From positions 1 through 48,560 of the forward strand of contig NZ_FOCX01000025.1 of the NCBI RefSeq assembly GCF_900110215.1: a stretch of 48,560 nt of DNA. The letters run 5' to 3'. The notes beneath the pieces are model-generated. The model saw only the letters and a program-made list of their open reading frames with translations, was not told the origin of the DNA and made no database searches. Positions 1 through 9,017 of the stretch are shown here, piece by piece. The position numbers and the translations under genes are program-made. Numbering within the stretch: position 1 is the stretch's first letter; each line of letters opens with the position of its first letter. Source of the stretch: Halorientalis persicus. Its GTDB lineage: Archaea > Halobacteriota > Halobacteria > Halobacteriales > Haloarculaceae.

Positions 1-140
1 CGAATCGATGAGCGGAATCTGTGTCAGATCGCTTTCTGAACGGTCGCTCTTGTTCCACAGGCAACTATTCCAGCGGATTTCCGAGACTCTGGATAGTGTT
101 GCCACTCAGACGCCCTGCTCTCAAGGAGAGAGTCCCGTTA

Positions 141-434
141 CTATCCGATTCCGGTTTCCTTCTTCACCAGCGTCAGCGTGTTGTCGGCTGTCACAATGGG
201 CGAATGTTCGTACTCACCGGTCAACTGCATCTGCACCAGCAGATCGACCGCCCGCCAGATCGAGTACAGCAGACACGCGAACGCGAAGTAGAAGAATCGG
301 AGGCCGAAATTTTTCGAGGTAGTGCCGGTCATGAATCGTTTAATCGATTTGTAGCCGCTCTCGATCTCCCACCGGTAGCCGCACTCGGTGAGGTGGCCAC
401 TCCCTCTATTCGTCACTGATCTCTTTGGGATCAC
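141..434 (-). pseudogene. C-terminal remnant of a haloarchaeal DDE (IS4-superfamily, ISH3-like) transposase
   Basis: This reading frame holds only the C-terminal end of a DDE transposase. The segment YRWEIESGYKSIKRF matches the Y-R-E-K signature that carries the catalytic glutamate in IS4-superfamily transposases. It is followed by the usual hydrophobic stretch (RFFYFAFACLLYSIWRAVDLL). The first ~19 codons of the frame do not look like transposase, so the upstream two thirds, including the two catalytic aspartates, is missing. Break and loss of the N-terminus are seen directly; assignment to an ISH3-like group is from recalled family patterns and is less certain. I see no clear terminal inverted repeat on either side. 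It marks the left side of the accessory region as a site of old insertion. Confidence 0.75.
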
Positions 435-635
435 CCTGACCTGCTCAAGCCATATGCATTGAGACGACCGGGCTCAACTACTGTCGCAATTTGGAGGGTC
501 TGCTATATCCGGCTTAGAGGACCTGAAATCCGCAAAACCGTGATTGAGTACAGAATGTAGCGTGCTGGAGAGGGGCTTTTCGCTGCCTTTGGCGCTCCTT
601 GAGGTAGGGGCTTCCTGAAAAAAGGCTACTGTGGG

Positions 636-1148
636 CTAGAGTACCCCCGGCCGGATTGGGAAATCGCCGATTGCAGATCTATAGGCCGGTCTTCCACCGT
701 CAACGCCGGATAGAGACCATGTTTCGCCTTCGCGCTTGTGGTAATACACTTGGCCGCAGTCACCACACTTGAAATATGCCGTTGCCCGATTCCCCTCAGC
801 GTCGTGTAGAGCTATTGTTGCGACTTCTTTTGGGACATCTGCAAGATTCCGGTCTTGTCCTCGTAGGTCTTGATATACAGCTCGCAGCTCTTCGACTGCG
901 TGTCTAGGGAATCTGATCTCAACTTTGATCTTTGAGTTCCCGTGGCCAATATTGTCCACGCCGTCACAAGGACCTTCTATACGTTCGCACGATCTTCCAC
1001 GGATTACGTTGACCCATTGCCTGAGCGACCCACCATACACTGCTCTGAACCGTTTGATCTTGTCCGATGGCTGGTCATTGCAGTCCTGGGGTGAATCCCC
1101 GGCTTCGATAGCACGAACGCTGACGGCTGGGGAGCCTGGTTTCATCAT
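636..1148 (-). CDS. Hypothetical protein with CxxC pair, tandem paralog of the next gene
   Basis: I do not recognise the family. The 170-residue product has an N-terminal region (YGGSLRQWVNVIRG, GHGNSKIKVEIRFP), a helical part, then HDAEGNRATAYFKCGDCG, a likely zinc-binding knuckle near residue 128, and ends in a short variable tail. The order and wording of these blocks is repeated in the gene at 1145-1663, so the two arose by tandem duplication. The start ATG overlaps the stop of that gene in an ATGA arrangement, which implies translational coupling. Two adjacent ATG codons (1148 and 1145) are possible starts. The pair lies downstream of the large surface-protein gene on the same strand and may share its transcript. 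Confidence 0.75.
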   Translation of the reverse strand: MMKPGSPAVSVRAIEAGDSPQDCNDQPSDKIKRFRAVYGGSLRQWVNVIRGRSCERIEGPCDGVDNIGHGNSKIKVEIRFPRHAVEELRAVYQDLRGQDRNLADVPKEVATIALHDAEGNRATAYFKCGDCGQVYYHKREGETWSLSGVDGGRPAYRSAIGDFPIRPGVL

Positions 1149-1663
1149 TGGTGTTTTGGAAGGTTACTCACGGGCTGTTCGACTGGGAAGCCGCCAGTAG
1201 CGTATTCGTAGATCGGCTTTTCATCTATTTCACCTGTGACAGACCACTTTTCTCCCTCTTCGTCGTAGCTGTGATATGTCCCACACTCACCGCAGGTGAA
1301 GCAGGCGCCTGCCCGGTTACCTTCGGCATCGTGAAGGGCTGTCGCTGTCGCCTTTGTTGTGGTCGGCTGGATATTTCTGTTTAGGCCGCGAAAGTCTTGG
1401 CAGATAGCCTGAAGCTTTTCCTTTACCGTCTCTGGCTGGTAAATCCAGATTTTGATTTTAGATTCTCCATGTCCGACCTCGATCACGTTATCGCAGAGCG
1501 ATGCGGTACACTTGCACGATTCTCCTCGGACTGTCTCGACCCAGGTTCTGAGCGACCCACCATAGGTTTCTCTGTACTGCTCGATGGTGTGCATTGAGGC
1601 CATTGGGCCGGGGGGCACTTCGCCAGTCTCGATCGCAAGGACGTTGATTGTTGCTTTGATCAT
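1145..1663 (-). CDS. Hypothetical protein with CxxC pair, tandem paralog of the previous gene
   Basis: This 172-residue product is unrecognised. It shares blocks in the same order with the protein of 636-1148: YGGSLRTWVETVRGESC, GHGESKIKIWI, CQDF/YQDLRG, ALHDAEGNRAGACFTCGECG and WSVTG. The CxxC in the last block, with two more cysteines near residues 50-57, suggests metal binding, though no enzyme motif is visible. It lies about 108 bases downstream of the surface-protein gene and overlaps the following gene by four bases. The duplicated copies differ at most non-motif positions, so the duplication is old, and retention of both suggests distinct roles or a heteromer. Function is unknown. Confidence 0.77.
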   Translation of the reverse strand: MIKATINVLAIETGEVPPGPMASMHTIEQYRETYGGSLRTWVETVRGESCKCTASLCDNVIEVGHGESKIKIWIYQPETVKEKLQAICQDFRGLNRNIQPTTTKATATALHDAEGNRAGACFTCGECGTYHSYDEEGEKWSVTGEIDEKPIYEYATGGFPVEQPVSNLPKHQ

Positions 1664-1770
1664 TTGCGGTTATTGAGTGTACTTCTGTGGAACTGTTCTG
1701 TGTAGTGTCGCCGTGAATCGCAAAACCTCGTGTCCTTGACTAGAACTTTGTTTGGCTTGTCGGTAGAGAC

Positions 1771-4700
1771 CTACTCTGCTTCTCCCTCCCGTCTGAAGCG
1801 GTTCGCTTGGTATTGTAGCCCGGTCGCCTCCAGGTCGGCTCGGACGAACGAGCCGTCGGCAGTTTTGACGACAACCTCGTTCCCGCCTTTGTCGAAGTAC
1901 CGCTGCGGAAGGCTGATGGTGACGTTCTCGGTCAGCCGTTCGTTATCGAGTTGTGAGGCAGGGACCGGGTGTTCGTACGTCGTTCCATTGGGGTTGATGA
2001 CCATGACGCTGGGCTTGTAGGAGGTCAGAATATCGCCAACATAGGAGAGTTGCGCCTCTCCATCGATTTTGATTCCGTTTGTTTCGATGGTGGACATATC
2101 GAGTGTGTGCTCGCCCAGCGTGAGGCTATCCAGTTCGATGGTCGCCTTCTCACCTTCTCCAAGTGGTTCTGACTTGCCGAAGTCTTCTGGGTACGAGAAC
2201 TCGGTGCCGTCAATGCTGATCGTGGCATCACCGACCTTGGCGGTCGCGCCATACCCGAGTTCATATTTCACTGGCAGGCCGTTGGCTTTGATCGTGATGT
2301 TGTCGCCGCCGACCAGCGTCGAGTCTGCGATGTCACAACTGGTCGATCCAGTGAGAGCGTTGGGCTTCTGGCAGATCGTACTCCCATCGTGCATCAAGCG
2401 GACGTTCTTCGTTGCCGTCCGCTCTTTGTATTCGACAACAGCCTTCAGCGTGGGATTCATCCCATCAACTGACTGCGACTGGACGGTGAGTTCCTTCTGT
2501 CCGGGCGAGAAGGCCTTCGTCGACATTTCGTAGGTATCGCCCGACGTCAGCACGCCCATCCCGTTGTTACGTTGGTCGTAATTGAACGTCTGACCGCCCA
2601 TATCGACAGTTCCGGAACCCACACCAGCTCGTGCAGTATAGCTCATCGATACTTCCGGGGTCGGGCCGTTCGATGAGAACGATAGCGTGCTGCTCGGGGA
2701 GACATTGCTTGAGTCTACCGTACAGGTTGTCGACCCCGGAACCGTGTTCTCCGAACACCGGGTATTCCCATCTGCTTTTACGCGCACGTTTTCCGTCACA
2801 GACCGTTCTTGGAACGTCAACTCGTAGTTGACACCTTGTTCACCGGAGGTCTGGATGTCGAACGTGTGCGTCCCTGGGGAAAGAGAGCCGATGTTGACTG
2901 TGCTGGACCCGGAGCCGCCGACATTATCGTTGTAGGTCCCGGAGATGCCAGGGCCAGAGACACTGACGTCCCGCGTTTTCTGTTTCTGGATAACCTCTAC
3001 GGAAATGTCAAGGTCATCATAGGAGGCCCCAGTGAATGAGCCTTCCAACATCCCGTTATTTGGATTATCTGGGTGTTCTGGCCGGGAGACAGTGACTTCC
3101 TTCCGGGCATCAATTGGTGGTTCCGTGCCGGTAGAGCCGCCGTAGCTAGAGGTCGTAGCCCAAGAATCGATCGTCGAATAGTTTCTATCTACGTAATACC
3201 CATCCATGATGTCTATGTACTTCTGGTAGGGCTCGACCTGCTTCCTGAGCGCGAACGTCTGGCCTCCATCGTAGTTCGCGTCGTGCCAATCGCCTTCGAC
3301 GTCGAGAATATACTCACGGGTTGAACCGTCGGGCGGCGCAGGCATGATCGTCTGAATCTTAGCATTCCCGCAGTCCCAATAACACTGACCAGCACTGCCG
3401 CTGAAGTGTTCTGTGGTGACTGTCCCGGTCCACGACTGTCCATTCAATTGGAGTTGGACATTCTCTGCTGGCTGATTACCGTTGACCTGGACGGTCAATT
3501 CGCCGTCCTTGATCTCTCCTGTGACCCTCCGGTTGTTCGTGTTTTCTTGACCGGTCACCTGGAATTGGACATCCTGTGGACGGAGGTTGCCGCGGACGTT
3601 GTGGGTAAATGAGTTCTGTGACTTCGAGGTACTGATGCTGCGCGACTCAGTATCCCCGATGAGCTGGAGTTGGTGGTTGATTGTCGGGAGGTTCCCACCG
3701 ACTGTGAACGTCTGACTGTTGCCGCTGGCCGCTTGCTGTTGCTTGAGAGATGAGACTTCCTGGAATCCTTCAAGCGTCACTTTTGGGTTTTCGATTGGCT
3801 GGTTACCCTCCAGTGTGTGAGTGGCCTCGGTCGAGTTCCCGGTCAACATCTTGTCAGATGCTTTGCTGTCACCGTAGAGCGTCAGTACCGGATTGCGCGG
3901 TTGTGTATTCCCGCGTGCGGTGAAGTCGAGGGGGGAACTAGCGTTGAATTGTATTTCCCGTTCTGAGGAAGTGGCGACGCTTGAGAGGCTAATTGTCACG
4001 TCGTTGGCGTTGAGGTTGTTCGCGAACGTGATGTTGGAGTTAATTCGCGATCCGTTTCCGAGAGCTTTGATCTGTTGTGCCTCTGGAGCAGTCCAGTCGA
4101 TCTCGTTTCTGGCAACGTCGCCGTCACTGTCAGTGAAGTAAATCGCGCTGGATGGGGCTTTCTCCAGTTCGATATTGCCGCTGTCTCCGACCTCAAATTT
4201 TGCAGATCGGGGCGCTGCTGTCGACTCGAGATCGGTTGGGATGACAGAGAGCGTGTGTGTTCCGCTCTCGACACTGTCGAAGGAGTAGGCACCGGATTGG
4301 TCCGTAGTGGTTTCCTTTTCGCCGCTGTCCAGGATCACTTTGGCGTTCGTGAGTGCGTCTCCGGAGGGGCCAGTGACGCTGCCTTTGACTTCTGTGACGT
4401 TGTACGAGCCTTCTGATTCGTTCCCGTCGATCGGGTCTGAACCACCACCGCCACCTCCTCCGCCGCCACCGCCACCGCTGATCGGGGCAGTGGTGCCGTC
4501 GTTCAGGACATTTTCGACCTCAGACGCAGTTGTTTCCTTGAATTCACTGGAGGGGAGATTATCGAGATTCCATTCGATGAGCGCTTCCTCTGCGGCTAGC
4601 TGCGTGTCATAGAAGTACGGTTCGACGCTTACTGACCCGTCTGGATGGAGGAATACGACGTTTCCTTCTGAGTTCTCAGCTGCCACGACGTACGCACTAC

Positions 4701-5403
4701 TATTGACTTTGAAAACAGACCAAGGAGAGTCCAATTCTGGACTGGAGATGTTGCGCGCGTCTGGATCGATTGTCGTGTTGGGGTTTTCGACTACAATTTG
4801 TTCCCACTGTCCGATGGCCTTTCTAGCATCTTGTTCAGTATCGAAGAAGTGGACGCTGTCGACGACTACGCCATTGGCGTTGAGATAGACTGTTTCGCCG
4901 TTACTATTCTCGCCAGCGACGACGTATTGATCGCCGTATTTGTAGATCGTCCAGTTAGGGCCACCACCGACTTCTGAGATAGATCCGTCTGCTTTCGAGA
5001 CGTTGGTCTCTGCTGAGGCGACCCCACTACTCCCACTAGGACCGCCGAGGAATGGGAGGCCGGTAACAGCGATCAGGAGGGCAACACCAAACAGGGAGAT
5101 GCCAATTATGACACCGACTGTTTTGAGACTGGTTCGGGCAACGATTTCTTTGGGGTTGAAACTCCGTCCAGCCCCCAGCTGCATCTCGATGACCTTTGCA
5201 GGGATTGCCTCGCCATTTTTGTAGTGATGCTTACACCCTTCGGTTCGGCAACCCGAAGCATGGATGATTTTGTCTTTGTCTGAATCGTACGCCTGAACTC
5301 GACGCTGGTGTGCGGCAAGTCCCCGTTCCCAACATTCGGGGCAGACCATCTCGCTCCGAGATGAGGCGTTGATATCATTCAGATCGCGACTCACTGATAC
5401 CAC
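1771..5403 (-). CDS. Large membrane-anchored surface protein with zinc-finger N-terminus, repeats and carboxypeptidase-regulatory-like domain
   Basis: The 1,210-residue product starts with a cytoplasmic-looking zinc finger (CPECWERG at 21-28 and GCRTEGCKHH at 51-60) and one hydrophobic segment (about 95-120). A long extracellular part follows. It contains two ~52-residue tandem repeats (about 151-202 and 228-279, each W-[ST]-[IV]-[YF]-K ... E-W), a run of about 12 glycines near 310-321, and a carboxypeptidase-regulatory-like beta domain (about 335-395, GSVTGPSGDALTNAKVILD). At least five repeats around the pattern GN-x-P-x-N-x-LxG come next, then beta-rich modules containing cysteine pairs. 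It could be a spike, adhesin or vesicle/virion surface protein; no homolog can be named. The first start is GTG at 5403; ATG at 5346 (MVCPEC) is an alternative. It is by far the largest gene of the accessory region. Confidence 0.85.
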   Translation of the reverse strand: MVSVSRDLNDINASSRSEMVCPECWERGLAAHQRRVQAYDSDKDKIIHASGCRTEGCKHHYKNGEAIPAKVIEMQLGAGRSFNPKEIVARTSLKTVGVIIGISLFGVALLIAVTGLPFLGGPSGSSGVASAETNVSKADGSISEVGGGPNWTIYKYGDQYVVAGENSNGETVYLNANGVVVDSVHFFDTEQDARKAIGQWEQIVVENPNTTIDPDARNISSPELDSPWSVFKVNSSAYVVAAENSEGNVVFLHPDGSVSVEPYFYDTQLAAEEALIEWNLDNLPSSEFKETTASEVENVLNDGTTAPISGGGGGGGGGGGGSDPIDGNESEGSYNVTEVKGSVTGPSGDALTNAKVILDSGEKETTTDQSGAYSFDSVESGTHTLSVIPTDLESTAAPRSAKFEVGDSGNIELEKAPSSAIYFTDSDGDVARNEIDWTAPEAQQIKALGNGSRINSNITFANNLNANDVTISLSSVATSSEREIQFNASSPLDFTARGNTQPRNPVLTLYGDSKASDKMLTGNSTEATHTLEGNQPIENPKVTLEGFQEVSSLKQQQAASGNSQTFTVGGNLPTINHQLQLIGDTESRSISTSKSQNSFTHNVRGNLRPQDVQFQVTGQENTNNRRVTGEIKDGELTVQVNGNQPAENVQLQLNGQSWTGTVTTEHFSGSAGQCYWDCGNAKIQTIMPAPPDGSTREYILDVEGDWHDANYDGGQTFALRKQVEPYQKYIDIMDGYYVDRNYSTIDSWATTSSYGGSTGTEPPIDARKEVTVSRPEHPDNPNNGMLEGSFTGASYDDLDISVEVIQKQKTRDVSVSGPGISGTYNDNVGGSGSSTVNIGSLSPGTHTFDIQTSGEQGVNYELTFQERSVTENVRVKADGNTRCSENTVPGSTTCTVDSSNVSPSSTLSFSSNGPTPEVSMSYTARAGVGSGTVDMGGQTFNYDQRNNGMGVLTSGDTYEMSTKAFSPGQKELTVQSQSVDGMNPTLKAVVEYKERTATKNVRLMHDGSTICQKPNALTGSTSCDIADSTLVGGDNITIKANGLPVKYELGYGATAKVGDATISIDGTEFSYPEDFGKSEPLGEGEKATIELDSLTLGEHTLDMSTIETNGIKIDGEAQLSYVGDILTSYKPSVMVINPNGTTYEHPVPASQLDNERLTENVTISLPQRYFDKGGNEVVVKTADGSFVRADLEATGLQYQANRFRREGEAE

Positions 5404-5631
5404 CCCGGTTCAATAGAGGGGGCCGTTTTCGATTTTTGATGGGGACATTTCCGTGTGTGGAGGACAGAGCGGACAGATGGGGGTCCATCCATGCTGCGCG
5501 CTATTTCTCGAACTGACAAAAATCTATGGAAACTGATTCAACTTCTGATAATCTCACGCGGAGAAAAACCGGCAAGAACGGCACTATAGATTGTGTTTTT
5601 TCAGTATCGATATCGGGCTTGGCGGGATATG

Positions 5632-5979
5632 TCATATATCATCCGTGTTTTGATCTTGGTTTGGATCGCTGTAATCAACACCAGGCCCGAATTTGGGCGG
5701 CAACTCGACTACGGGAGAAATATTGTAATTTGCTTTTCGGCCATCTTCACCGTGTGTTATCTTTGTAATGAGCGAATGATCTTCTAGAGTGCTGAGAGCG
5801 CGCTTGACTGTTCGTTCGGGTAGTCGAGTCTCTTTTTTTAGTTGATTGCGGGAGAGCCAGCCTTCGTAGGCGAGGGTCTTCAGGACGAGAATTTGTGATG
5901 GCGACAACTGGTTTAACAACTCTTCGACAGGTTGGTCTGGTCCGCTCGGGCCGTCTGGGTTGTAGTCTGGCGGTACCAT
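5632..5979 (-). CDS. Winged-helix (MarR-like) DNA-binding regulator
   Basis: The product of about 115 residues has a clear winged-helix core: LSPSQILVLKTLAYEGWLS, then RNQLKKETRLPERTVKRALSTLEDHSLI, which fits helices 1-3 and the wing of MarR/IclR-type regulators. The N- and C-terminal tails are short, acidic and probably disordered, and no ligand-binding domain is present. The start at 5979 (MVPPDYN) is preferred because the longer frame begins with a Cys/Trp/Arg-rich stretch unlike the rest. It is divergent from the PH-domain gene that begins at 6125 and lies upstream of the surface-protein gene, so it may control either. This regulatory role is inferred from position only. Confidence 0.8.
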   Translation of the reverse strand: MVPPDYNPDGPSGPDQPVEELLNQLSPSQILVLKTLAYEGWLSRNQLKKETRLPERTVKRALSTLEDHSLITKITHGEDGRKANYNISPVVELPPKFGPGVDYSDPNQDQNTDDI

Positions 5980-6124
5980 TGTCGGTCTGCGCCAGATGCA
6001 GAGCCTCAACACGCGCGCGAGACAGCCAGACCAGGCGGTTGGAATTTTGGCTGCTGTTGCTTCCCGCCATCATCTAGCTGAAAAAACAAGTGGATTTTTA
6101 CTTAAATGGGCGAATAATTCCGCC

Positions 6125-6820
6125 ATGGACAGCCCTCCAAGCTGGTTAGAGGTAGATTCGGCGGATCAAGTATTGTATTCTGGTCATCCGAGTCCGTTCG
6201 TGCTTGTGCCAGAGGGAATTGCGACTGTTGTCGTGTCGCTGATCACCTCGTATGTAATTTCAGAGGGGCCGCTTGCTGGGACGACGGTTTTTGGCCATTC
6301 GATCCAGTTCTATCTCGCGATTCTTCTGGCCCTCTCGATTCTGCTACTCGGATACATGGAGCTTCGGAGACGCTTCACGCAGTATGTCGTGACGACACAG
6401 GGGGTTTATAAGAAGACGGGAATCATCGGCCGAGACCCGGATTTTATCCCGATTCGGAATTTGCAGGCGATGGATTGGAACCAGAATCCGCTCGAACGGA
6501 TGGTTGGAATCGGTGATGTGATGTTTTTCTCGGCATCTGCGGGCCATATGTCGACGTTGGATTGGAGCTACGTTCCGGATCCGTCGGAAGCTGGTGGGTT
6601 GATCGAAGACCAACTGTCGGGCTTGAATGTTGAAGTGCAGCGCCAGCCGCCGGGGACTGAGGAAAGTACTGAGGGGCAGGAACAGCAGACCCAACCGAGT
6701 GATGACGATGGCGGGACGCAACGTTCGACTGGCGATGCAGCGAGTGCAACCGCCGAAGGCGCGACTAGCGATGGGGCTGAGACGGAGGATTCAGCGGAGA
6801 CGCCGCGCGGATTCCATTGA
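6125..6820 (+). CDS. Membrane protein with bacterial PH-like (YdbS-type) domain
   Basis: The 231-residue protein has two hydrophobic segments (about 27-46 and 60-79) followed by a bacterial PH-like domain (about 85-165) with the typical YVVTTQGVYKKTGIIG, IPIRNLQAMDWNQNPLERMVGIGDV and FFSASAG blocks. A Ser/Asp/Glu-rich disordered tail follows (175-231). Family knowledge: such proteins sit in the cytoplasmic membrane and their biochemical role is poorly defined. The ATG at 6125 lies just after an A/T-rich element (tttttacttaaat, about 25-30 bases upstream) that could be its TATA box, giving a short leader. The 3' end overlaps the convergent small gene at 6791-6997 by 30 bases. It is the only plus-strand gene in the first 15 kb. 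Confidence 0.85.
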   Translation: MDSPPSWLEVDSADQVLYSGHPSPFVLVPEGIATVVVSLITSYVISEGPLAGTTVFGHSIQFYLAILLALSILLLGYMELRRRFTQYVVTTQGVYKKTGIIGRDPDFIPIRNLQAMDWNQNPLERMVGIGDVMFFSASAGHMSTLDWSYVPDPSEAGGLIEDQLSGLNVEVQRQPPGTEESTEGQEQQTQPSDDDGGTQRSTGDAASATAEGATSDGAETEDSAETPRGFH

Positions 6821-6997
6821 TTTTTCGGGCTGATTCTGGTTACCAGCGAAGATTTCGCCAGACTCCTGCGCCTGTTTGTGCTGGTCGCTGATCGTGTCCA
6901 GAGCCTCTTTCTCGTCGAAGACCCACGGTGGGATTGGTCGGGAGACGGTTTCGCTACTTTCCCTCCCGTGGGTATCTGCTCGTTGGGATTCAGACAT
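6791..6997 (-). CDS. Small hydrophilic hypothetical protein
   Basis: This is a 68-residue, charged protein with no recognised domain (MSESQRADTHGRES at the start; a central IPPWVFDEKEALDTISDQ). The ATG at 6997 lies within the last codons of the gene at 6990-7265, an 8-base overlap that favours this start over the longer frame, whose N-terminal part is only the antisense-like reading of the neighbour. It converges with the PH-domain gene and overlaps its 3' end by 30 bases. Function is unknown. Confidence 0.55.
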   Translation of the reverse strand: MSESQRADTHGRESSETVSRPIPPWVFDEKEALDTISDQHKQAQESGEIFAGNQNQPEKSMESARRLR

Positions 6998-7265
6998 CGC
7001 TCTCACCCGGCGGGTATCGGAGGAACTGGTCGTCTGAATCGTGGAACGTTTCGACGTGACTGAAGGTTCCGTCAGGGTCGCCGAGGACGAGCGCGAAGTG
7101 GTGGCTGTGGACTTCCTCGATAGCGAGAATGTACTGGGGGGAGTTGGTTGGCTCGTGCCAGATCCACTCGGCGCCGTCGGGCCACAGTATTCCCTGTTCA
7201 ACGAACTCGTCTTTGTCTGGTGGGGCGGAACTTGGTGGTTGGTTGCTGTCGGTCTCGTCGCTCAT
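6990..7265 (-). CDS. Small hypothetical protein
   Basis: The 91-residue product has an acidic, proline-rich start and a folded-looking body (FVEQGILWPDGAEWIWHE, YILAIEEVHSHHFALVLGD, FHDSDDQFLRYPPGE). The three Trp residues and the beta-strand pattern suggest a small globular domain, but I recognise no family. It lies 79 bases downstream of the zinc-ribbon gene at 7345-8439 and overlaps the next gene by 8 bases, so the three are probably co-transcribed. Confidence 0.7.
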   Translation of the reverse strand: MSDETDSNQPPSSAPPDKDEFVEQGILWPDGAEWIWHEPTNSPQYILAIEEVHSHHFALVLGDPDGTFSHVETFHDSDDQFLRYPPGESDV

Positions 7266-7344
7266 GGCACTCTACTTGCTGTGCCACAAAACCGCCGGCC
7301 TTGGTACGGGGGAACGGACAGAAAAGAAGTACCACAGAGTCCGA

Positions 7345-8439
7345 CTACGAGTCGCTGTCGCGCGAGGTGGTAGTCGGAACGTTCTGGCCACGATCTTCCA
7401 GCTGCTGGAGGTGGTATTCGTGGGCGTCTTCGGACCCGCGCTCGACCTTGGGGAAGTCGTCGGCTGTGATTTCGGGCTCGTTGATCTCGTCGGGGATTTC
7501 TGTCCCGTCCGGGACCTGCGTATCTACGTCCCGATCGTGTTTGTCTTCGATGTTCTGGCTGTCGAGGTGTTCGGGCTCGGGCCCGAACTGGCCGCTGTCA
7601 CACTCCCAGCATTGCCAGACGGGCCGCCCGGGAGTGTCTTCGAGATAGTGGAGCGTTTCGAGAGGGGGGCCACTGGACTTGATATCGCCGTTGTGGTGGA
7701 TATCGTCTGCCCATGTTGGCCGTCCTTCTCGCCCTTCGAATGTGTGAGGCGTTTTCTGGCCACAGTCGGTGCAGAAGAGGTCTTCTGTGTCGTCGGGGGC
7801 AGATCCGGATTGCTTGATGACGTAGGCGAGTGCGGGGACGATCCAGTATCGCTTGCCGTCCACGAGGTCGGCATCGGCGTAGGTCGCGACGGTGTCGACG
7901 TCGAGTTCTTGACCGTACTTGCCGTAGAGGTGGGGCCGCTTTGCGGACGCGTACGAGGACGTGTTGGGTGTATCCAGTTGTGACTGGATGGTGGCGAGGA
8001 TTGCCTGCCCGTCTTCAGAGGTGAGTGGGGCGGCTCCGGGCAGGTTGCCCCAGGCGTTCTGGACGGTGTCTGCGAGATCAACGTTATCGATGAGGTCGTA
8101 GTTGTCCCCGGACGTGGGGAGATCGCGACTGCTACCCAGTTTGGACTTAAAGAGCCCCGTCGCCTGCGGGAGTGCAACATGCTTGGACTGGGCCGGGACA
8201 ATCGCGAAGACAACCCGGTCGAGCGTCCAGCTGTTGGAGTCGGTCGTGGCACTCCAGCGCGCAGTGACCGAGGGATTGATTGTGTGCCCGCAGTTGGGGC
8301 ACTGAGCGACTTCAGTTGAGACGGATTCTTGGCAGGTGGGGCAGGTCTGCTGGTTGGGGCTGTCCTGATCCTGGTGAGTGCCGGTAGACTGTGCAAATTC
8401 TGAGATGGGAGATTGGGATGAGTTGGGGTTGGGAGCCAT
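7345..8439 (-). CDS. Zinc-ribbon protein of unknown function
   Basis: The product of about 364 residues has an N-terminal zinc ribbon (CPTCQESVSTEVAQCPNCG), a central mixed region (TLDRVVFAIVPAQSKHVALP, WIVPALAYVIKQSG), two further CxxC pairs (CTDCGQ and CWECDSG) that could form a second zinc site, and a long acidic tail. No catalytic motif is visible. ATG 8439 (MAPNPNSS) is preferred over 8451 because a TATA-like element (tttaaatagg on the minus strand, about 8466-8477) would place the transcript start close to 8446, upstream of 8439 but inside the longer version. It heads a probable three-gene transcript running to 6791. Confidence 0.78.
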   Translation of the reverse strand: MAPNPNSSQSPISEFAQSTGTHQDQDSPNQQTCPTCQESVSTEVAQCPNCGHTINPSVTARWSATTDSNSWTLDRVVFAIVPAQSKHVALPQATGLFKSKLGSSRDLPTSGDNYDLIDNVDLADTVQNAWGNLPGAAPLTSEDGQAILATIQSQLDTPNTSSYASAKRPHLYGKYGQELDVDTVATYADADLVDGKRYWIVPALAYVIKQSGSAPDDTEDLFCTDCGQKTPHTFEGREGRPTWADDIHHNGDIKSSGPPLETLHYLEDTPGRPVWQCWECDSGQFGPEPEHLDSQNIEDKHDRDVDTQVPDGTEIPDEINEPEITADDFPKVERGSEDAHEYHLQQLEDRGQNVPTTTSRDSDS

Positions 8440-8552
8440 CGGTTCAAGCATACTTCGGCAGAAGGTCCTATTTAAACTGTCCGGTCTATCAGAATTGATT
8501 CATATTCTGTCTAGAAGACAGAGATCGAGTTCGACGCGGGACGCTGGATGGG

Positions 8553-8906
8553 CTAGTCGTCGAACATGAACTGCTGGCTGGCCTGTTCGCCACCCAGCGT
8601 CAGCTGTTGGTCGTCGCTGCTCGCGAAGAGAGATTGCTGTTCGGTCTCTTCGCCAGTGGGGCCACTGTCGGTGGATCGATCGTCGACGCCAAACTCAGAG
8701 GCTTTCTCCTGTTCGACTTGGCTTTCGCCCCGCTGTCTGGGGATGTCGACGCCATGGTCCTCGAGCGACATTCTGATCTGTTCTTTCTTCGTGAGTTCGC
8801 CGGACTGATTGAATTCGGCCTGTGTGCCGTCCTGTTCTGGATTGCTGTCGATGCCGGGGTCAGCGAACTCTGTAGGCGGATCGCTATTGCTTTCGCTTTC
8901 TGACAT
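8553..8906 (-). CDS. Acidic, mostly disordered hypothetical protein
   Basis: The 117-residue protein is rich in Ser, Glu, Asp and Gln. The one segment that looks foldable is LTKKEQIRMSLEDHGVDIPRQ, probably a helix; the C-terminus (QQLTLGGEQASQQFMFDD) is a short hydrophobic peptide that could be a docking motif. I recognise no family. Its upstream side has an AT-rich block (aaaaatattt on the minus strand, near 8984-8996) that could be the promoter of this gene, leaving a leader of roughly 60 bases. The composition is typical of haloarchaeal linker proteins. Confidence 0.6.
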   Translation of the reverse strand: MSESESNSDPPTEFADPGIDSNPEQDGTQAEFNQSGELTKKEQIRMSLEDHGVDIPRQRGESQVEQEKASEFGVDDRSTDSGPTGEETEQQSLFASSDDQQLTLGGEQASQQFMFDD

Positions 8907-9017
8907 TGGTGAGACCTACGGACAGATTGTCCACCTCACCCGCAGACTCACAAACCACAAACCGGATTTTCACCTTGGCTAAATATTTTTAGCTGAGAGG
9001 ATGTGCCAGTACTGAAA

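Noticed and set aside
7129-7983. 284-codon plus-strand open frame
   Set aside because: It is the antisense reading of the zinc-ribbon gene 7345-8439, with no motif and non-haloarchaeal (non-acidic) composition.
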